DNA of 19,970 nucleotides from Hyphomicrobiaceae bacterium (lineage in GTDB: Bacteria; Pseudomonadota; Alphaproteobacteria; Rhizobiales; Hyphomicrobiaceae): positions 19,790-39,759 of the forward strand of contig JABSQE010000010.1 in assembly GCA_013214245.1 (NCBI GenBank), given 5' to 3'. Each line of letters begins with the position of its first letter. Positions within the stretch are counted from its first letter, which is position 1. Position numbers and translations under genes: made by a program. Under the pieces are notes generated by a model that had not been told where the DNA came from, did not search any database, and was given only the letters and a program-made list of their open reading frames with translations. Positions 16,466-19,970 of this stretch are shown here, piece after piece.

Positions 16466-17275
16466 TTAATCGGAAGATTGCTTTGCAGAAGGTTTAGTTG
16501 CCATTCTCTCCAAATACGCAATAGCAAGAATTGATAGTTCGTAGAGAATGATAGTTGGAGACGCCATTGCAATCTGACTAATCGGATCGGGAGGTGTTAA
16601 TACTGCAGCTATTACAAATATACCTAGTATGGCCCAACGACGCTTTTCACGTAACATCTGAGCAGTCAAAACACCTGCGTGTGCTAACAGCGTAAGGATC
16701 ACGGGTAATTGAAAACAAACACCGAATCCAAGTATCAAGGTCATAACTAGAGATAGATATTCACTGACCTTTGGTAGCAGCTGTATAATAGCTTGACCAT
16801 GCCCACCTGTTTGCTGAAAACCAACAGAGAAAGTAATAACGAATGGCATGGCTATAAAATAAACAAAGCATGCGCCGGTGAGAAATAAGAGAGGTGTGGC
16901 TATGAGGTAGGGGCGAAATGTATTACGCTCATTACTGTAAAGACCGGGAGCTACAAATTTATATATTTGAACTGCAAAAAATGGGAAGCACAAAAATATC
17001 GCGCCAAATATACCGATCTTTACCTCTGTAAAAAACTTTTCAAGAAGGTGCGTGTAAACGGTCTTCGCATTATCTAAACCAACCACCGAAATAAATGGCC
17101 GAAGTAACATGTTGAATATGGAAGAGGCGAATACAAAGCATACTAAAAAAGCTATAAAAAATGCTGCAATTGTATATATAAGCCTCTGTCGAAGTTCGAT
17201 TAGGTGCTCTATCAACGGAGCTTTAGTAGCATCGATGCCAGCACACTCATCATCAACGTGATGCACATCGCTCAT
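16466..17275 (-). CDS. tatC: Sec-independent protein translocase TatC
   Basis: Multi-spanning core of the twin-arginine translocase that binds the RR signal peptide and exports folded proteins. The 269 residues contain six hydrophobic helices. Family marks: HLIELRQRL at 24-32 (cytoplasmic N-terminus), FVAPGLYSNER at 107-117 with E116 equivalent to the signal-peptide-binding glutamate of E. coli, FGVCFQLPVI at 184-193, and TPPDP around D230. Q189 replaces the glutamate found at this place in E. coli; I believe Q is common in alphaproteobacteria, but this is from memory. The start ATG overlaps the tatB stop in ATGA, which implies translational coupling; AGAGG lies 7 bases before it. Confidence 0.96.
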   Translation of the reverse strand: MSDVHHVDDECAGIDATKAPLIEHLIELRQRLIYTIAAFFIAFLVCFVFASSIFNMLLRPFISVVGLDNAKTVYTHLLEKFFTEVKIGIFGAIFLCFPFFAVQIYKFVAPGLYSNERNTFRPYLIATPLLFLTGACFVYFIAMPFVITFSVGFQQTGGHGQAIIQLLPKVSEYLSLVMTLILGFGVCFQLPVILTLLAHAGVLTAQMLREKRRWAILGIFVIAAVLTPPDPISQIAMASPTIILYELSILAIAYLERMATKPSAKQSSD

Positions 17276-17832
17276 GTCGATGCCTCTTTCTTGCCTGTCG
17301 AGTCCTTTTTACTGTGGTTAGTTCCAATCTGAACTTTATTTTCAACCATTTTCATGTCGCTGTTATTTGCTGATACGAGATTGTTGCTAGCCACAGAGCT
17401 ATCTGAGCTTTCAGCTCTTACTCTTCCCTCTGTTTCAAGTATCGACTTATTGTGATTTTGTACCCAGCTCTTATAGTCCCAATTGTCCTCGTTGTAGCTT
17501 TGAATATGATTAGTGTTTTTTTTCTTCTGATCAGATGTAGCGTCGTTTTCTGAACTAACAAATTCAATTGGCCTCTTATCTAATTGTCGTTGCGCTTCTC
17601 GTGCTGTAGCCACAACGTCAGAGTTTAATTGCTGCATTTCATTATGGATTTCTTCAAATCCTGCCTGCTTAATCGCATCATTCAAATGTGAACGCAATTT
17701 GTGCACGTGGCTACGAGTTACAGCAACTAATTTGCCAATTGTTCTTAGCAGAGTTGGGAATTCTTTCGGTCCAACTACTATAAGCGCCACGACGACAATG
17801 ATAAACAACTCACTCCAACCAAAATCTAACAT
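17272..17832 (-). CDS. tatB: Sec-independent protein translocase TatB
   Basis: Partner of TatC in recognising twin-arginine substrates. The 186 residues begin MLDFGWSELFIIVVVALIVVGPKEFP: a single N-terminal transmembrane helix with the conserved glutamate E8 and the GP hinge, then an amphipathic helix (about 24-45, LLRTIGKLVAVTRSHVHKLR) and a long hydrophilic, poorly conserved tail rich in N, S and K. The GPKEFP hinge and the length separate it from TatA. It overlaps tatC by 4 bp downstream and lies 137 bp after tatA. The Shine-Dalgarno sequence is weak. Confidence 0.94.
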   Translation of the reverse strand: MLDFGWSELFIIVVVALIVVGPKEFPTLLRTIGKLVAVTRSHVHKLRSHLNDAIKQAGFEEIHNEMQQLNSDVVATAREAQRQLDKRPIEFVSSENDATSDQKKKNTNHIQSYNEDNWDYKSWVQNHNKSILETEGRVRAESSDSSVASNNLVSANNSDMKMVENKVQIGTNHSKKDSTGKKEAST

Positions 17833-17969
17833 TCTAAGTACCCCAAGTCGAACGACAGACTGTAATATTCAAAAGCAGTACGCCCAAACACTGGAAGCAC
17901 TCGAGCTTCAAGCTGCAGGCGCATAACTGAGCTAGCATCGAAGATGACCTGCTTAGCTTAACGTACTAA

Positions 17970-18203
17970 TTAGCCCAACTTAGTTGTGTTAGAGGTTGCT
18001 TGCTGATCTACTGTTTTCTCTGAATCAGAGTTAATTGATTTTGGCTGATCACGCTCATGTTTATCCTCATCTGACATTCCTCTTTTAAAATTTTTAACAC
18101 CTTCTGCTACATCTGTCATAATGTCAGAAATACGGCCCCGACCAAACAAAAGAACTATAATCGCCAATACGATTACCCAATGCCATATACTAAATGCTCC
18201 CAT
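17970..18203 (-). CDS. tatA: Sec-independent protein translocase TatA
   Basis: Small pore-forming Tat subunit. The 77 residues are MGAFSIWHWVIVLAIIVLLFGRGRI and on: a transmembrane helix (about 5-20), the FGRG hinge diagnostic of TatA/E, an amphipathic helix (about 24-42, ending in NFKRGM) and a charged tail. AGGTGA lies 6 bases before the ATG. It is the first gene of the minus-strand tatABC-serS-surE series. In related genomes scpA-scpB precede it; here the upstream 405 bp are empty and the scpAB remains lie about 16 kb away in the other orientation. Confidence 0.95.
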   Translation of the reverse strand: MGAFSIWHWVIVLAIIVLLFGRGRISDIMTDVAEGVKNFKRGMSDEDKHERDQPKSINSDSEKTVDQQATSNTTKLG

Positions 18204-18608
18204 AATTCACCTAACTCTTCCCGTACAGATAACGCTAATACTCGTATAGTAGTTACGCATTTCACAAAACCATGTCCACTGCATAAAAAATCTTCTTGCG
18301 GCATAAACATTTTAGATCGACACCCTCATGCCACGTTTTAATCATCTCAGATTGCACAAAGCAAGGCAACTGAGGTAAAGTTTGCTTCGGCAAACCTTAT
18401 TAATTTAAAGAAACATAGCAAATTGGTTAAGTAAACATCCTGAGATATAGGAGTCTAACAATTAATTATAAATTTGAGGTGCATTATTATAATTTCACGA
18501 ATTTTAGGGACGGTATGGTAATACTGAAGCAAGATTTGATTTAGTAAAGCTCAACTGAATTTGAAACAGTATTTTAGATGAAATCATTCACACGAGTAGA
18601 ATTATCTT
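18204..18608. other. intergenic region between divergent tatA and guaA
   Basis: About 400 AT-rich bases that must hold both promoters. A TATAAT at 18488-18493 faces guaA but has no matching -35 at the right distance. The only clear structure is a UUCG-loop hairpin at 18375-18400. No gene was found. Confidence 0.5.
18375..18400 (+). other. UUCG-tetraloop hairpin upstream of guaA
   Basis: GTTTGC-TTCG-GCAAAC forms a 6-bp stem on the very stable UUCG loop. It is extended by TAA/TTA beyond one A-C mismatch and by a G-U pair. No strong U-run follows on either strand and no gene ends here, so it is not an obvious terminator. It could be part of the guaA leader or a small RNA, or what is left of a lost gene's terminator. 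Confidence 0.5.
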
Positions 18609-19970
18609 ATGACTGAAAAAGTTCTAATAATAGATTTCGGCAGCCAGCTAACTCAGTTGATAGCCAGACGAATTCGTGAAACAGGAGTATATTGCGAAAT
18701 AATATCGTATAACAATACCGATAATGCGCTTAAAAAGTTAAATCCGCGGGCTATAATTTTATCAGGAGGGCCATCTAGCATTGTAATAGCGGAAACTCCA
18801 CGCGCACCCAACTGGGTTTTTGAATCAGGGGTACCTGTGCTTGGTATTTGTTATGGATATCAAACGATGATTGCTCAGCTTGGCGGCGAGGTTAAGTGCG
18901 GATGTACCGGTGAATTTGGGCGTACTAATTTAGATATTATAGCTTCAAGCCCGTTATTTGAAGGTGTCTGGCAAACAGGTAATATACATCAAGTTTGGAT
19001 GAGCCATAGCGACCTTGTTACACGATTACCCGACGGCTTTGATGTTATCGCAGTTTCCCCTGGCACACCTTTTGCTGCAGTCGCACACCGAAAGCGCAGT
19101 TTATATGGTGTGCAGTTCCACCCAGAAGCAGTGCATACAATAGGGGGAGCTAAGATTTTAGCAAACTTTGTGAATCGTATTGCAGGTTTGAAGAGCGATT
19201 GGTCAATGGAACATTTCCGGCATAATGCGGTTCTAAGCGTCCGTGCCAAAATTGGAAATAAACGTGTAATATGTGGCTTATCCGGCGGCATTGATTCTTC
19301 TGTGGTAGCATTGCTGCTTCACGAAGCTGTTGGAACTCAATTAATATGCATATTTATTGACAATGGCTTACTGCGTTTAGATGAACCTACTGAGATTGTA
19401 TCTCTTTTTCGTGAACACTTCAATATCCCATTAATCCATGTCAAAGCAGCACCTATGTTTCTCACTGCTCTATCAGGGGTCACAGACCCTGAGCAAAAAC
19501 GCAAAATTATTGGTCGACTATTCATTGAGATTTTTGAAGATGAAGCCTCTAAGCTTGGCGGCGTGGAATTTCTTGCTCAGGGCACTCTGCATCCTGACGT
19601 AATTGAAAGCATTTCATCATCCTGCAAGATGTCAGCAACTATCAAATCACATCACAATGTTGGGGGATTACCAGAACGTATGAAGCTGAAACTGGTCGAA
19701 CCTTTGCGTGAGCTTTTCAAAGATGAGGTGCGAACTCTGGGTCGCGAGCTCGGTCTGCCAGAACATTTTGTTGACCGTCATCCTTTTCCTGGGCCGGGAC
19801 TTGCGATTCGCATTCCCGGTAAGATCACTACTGAGAAGATAGACATTCTTCGTCATGCTGATTTTATTTATTTAGATGAAATCAGAAAGGCGGGGCTATA
19901 CAATAAAATCTGGCAAGCCTTCGCAGTACTGTTGCCAGTTAAGACTGTTGGTGTTATGGGCGACGAGAGG
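18609..19970 (+). CDS. guaA: GMP synthase (glutamine-hydrolysing), N-terminal 454 codons
   Basis: Makes GMP from XMP, ATP and glutamine, the last step of guanine nucleotide synthesis. The frame is open from the ATG at 18609 to the window edge; about 65-70 codons of a usual 520 are missing. The class I glutaminase domain (about 3-195) has the nucleophile C81 in GICYGYQTM and H171/E173 in GVQFHPE. The ATP pyrophosphatase domain has the P-loop GLSGGIDSS (223-231), QGTLHPDVIES, IKSHHNVGGLPERM and, near the start of the dimerisation domain, HPFPGPGLAIR. The start MTEKVLIIDFGSQ is the family N-terminus, though no good Shine-Dalgarno precedes it. The gene is divergent from tatA. Confidence 0.96.
   Translation, partial: MTEKVLIIDFGSQLTQLIARRIRETGVYCEIISYNNTDNALKKLNPRAIILSGGPSSIVIAETPRAPNWVFESGVPVLGICYGYQTMIAQLGGEVKCGCTGEFGRTNLDIIASSPLFEGVWQTGNIHQVWMSHSDLVTRLPDGFDVIAVSPGTPFAAVAHRKRSLYGVQFHPEAVHTIGGAKILANFVNRIAGLKSDWSMEHFRHNAVLSVRAKIGNKRVICGLSGGIDSSVVALLLHEAVGTQLICIFIDNGLLRLDEPTEIVSLFREHFNIPLIHVKAAPMFLTALSGVTDPEQKRKIIGRLFIEIFEDEASKLGGVEFLAQGTLHPDVIESISSSCKMSATIKSHHNVGGLPERMKLKLVEPLRELFKDEVRTLGRELGLPEHFVDRHPFPGPGLAIRIPGKITTEKIDILRHADFIYLDEIRKAGLYNKIWQAFAVLLPVKTVGVMGDER

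Noticed and set aside
16312..16572. An 86-codon minus-strand frame overlapping the end of tatC
   Set aside because: It overlaps the conserved TatC C-terminus in another frame, has no family resemblance and no ribosome binding site.
16700..16730. TatC with Q189 where E. coli has a glutamate, as a sign of a damaged transporter
   Set aside because: As far as I recall glutamine is usual here in alphaproteobacteria, and the rest of TatC and both partner genes are intact.
1..19970. tRNA or rRNA genes in the long spacers
   Set aside because: GGTTCGA-like strings occur only inside coding sequence (in thyA and serS) and no cloverleaf could be built around them.

Overview
The window is chromosomal DNA from an alphaproteobacterium that appears to have a shrinking, loosely packed genome. 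The lineage call rests on protein-family style (DusA, ScpA/ScpB, GlpX, an HvrA-type H-NS protein) and on a tatA-tatB-tatC-serS-surE block, an order typical of Rhodospirillales-like alphaproteobacteria. Reduction is suggested by three things: intact genes cover only about two thirds of the window, the spacers are very AT-rich and up to 1.3 kb long with no recognisable gene, and two loci are visibly broken (scpA/scpB and a CPBP-family membrane protease). A host-restricted symbiont, of the kind known from tunicates or insects, would fit. That is inference; nothing in the window names the organism.

Layout. 1-545 (+) is the C-terminal part of dusA (tRNA dihydrouridine synthase). 1021-1779 (+) holds the remains of scpA and scpB, fused by a large internal deletion and carrying further lesions. 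1965-2725 (+) is a CPBP-family membrane protease split at a run of ten T. 2802-3596 (+) thyA and 3593-4945 (-) glmM converge and overlap by 4 bp. A 1.3-kb empty AT-rich stretch precedes a small H-NS-like gene (6242-6526, +). leuD (6945-7550, +), glpX (8242-9222, -) and amiC (9900-11246, -) follow as isolated genes between long empty spacers.

11440-18203 (-) is the densest part: tatA, tatB, tatC, serS, surE and a large pentapeptide-repeat membrane protein of 880 residues, all co-directional. 18609-19970 (+) is the first 454 codons of guaA, which runs off the window end.

Together the genes cover housekeeping: tRNA modification and charging (dusA, serS), dTMP and GMP synthesis (thyA, guaA), peptidoglycan precursor supply and daughter-cell separation (glmM, amiC), leucine synthesis (leuD), gluconeogenesis (glpX), Tat protein export (tatABC) and nucleotide salvage or stress (surE). 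Loss of ScpAB implies that the SMC-ScpAB condensin is gone or replaced. The most unusual feature is the intact pentapeptide-repeat protein, which carries about 30 twelve-residue repeats and a membrane-anchored C-terminus and is kept in a genome that is losing genes. No tRNA, rRNA, CRISPR array, insertion sequence or phage gene was seen.
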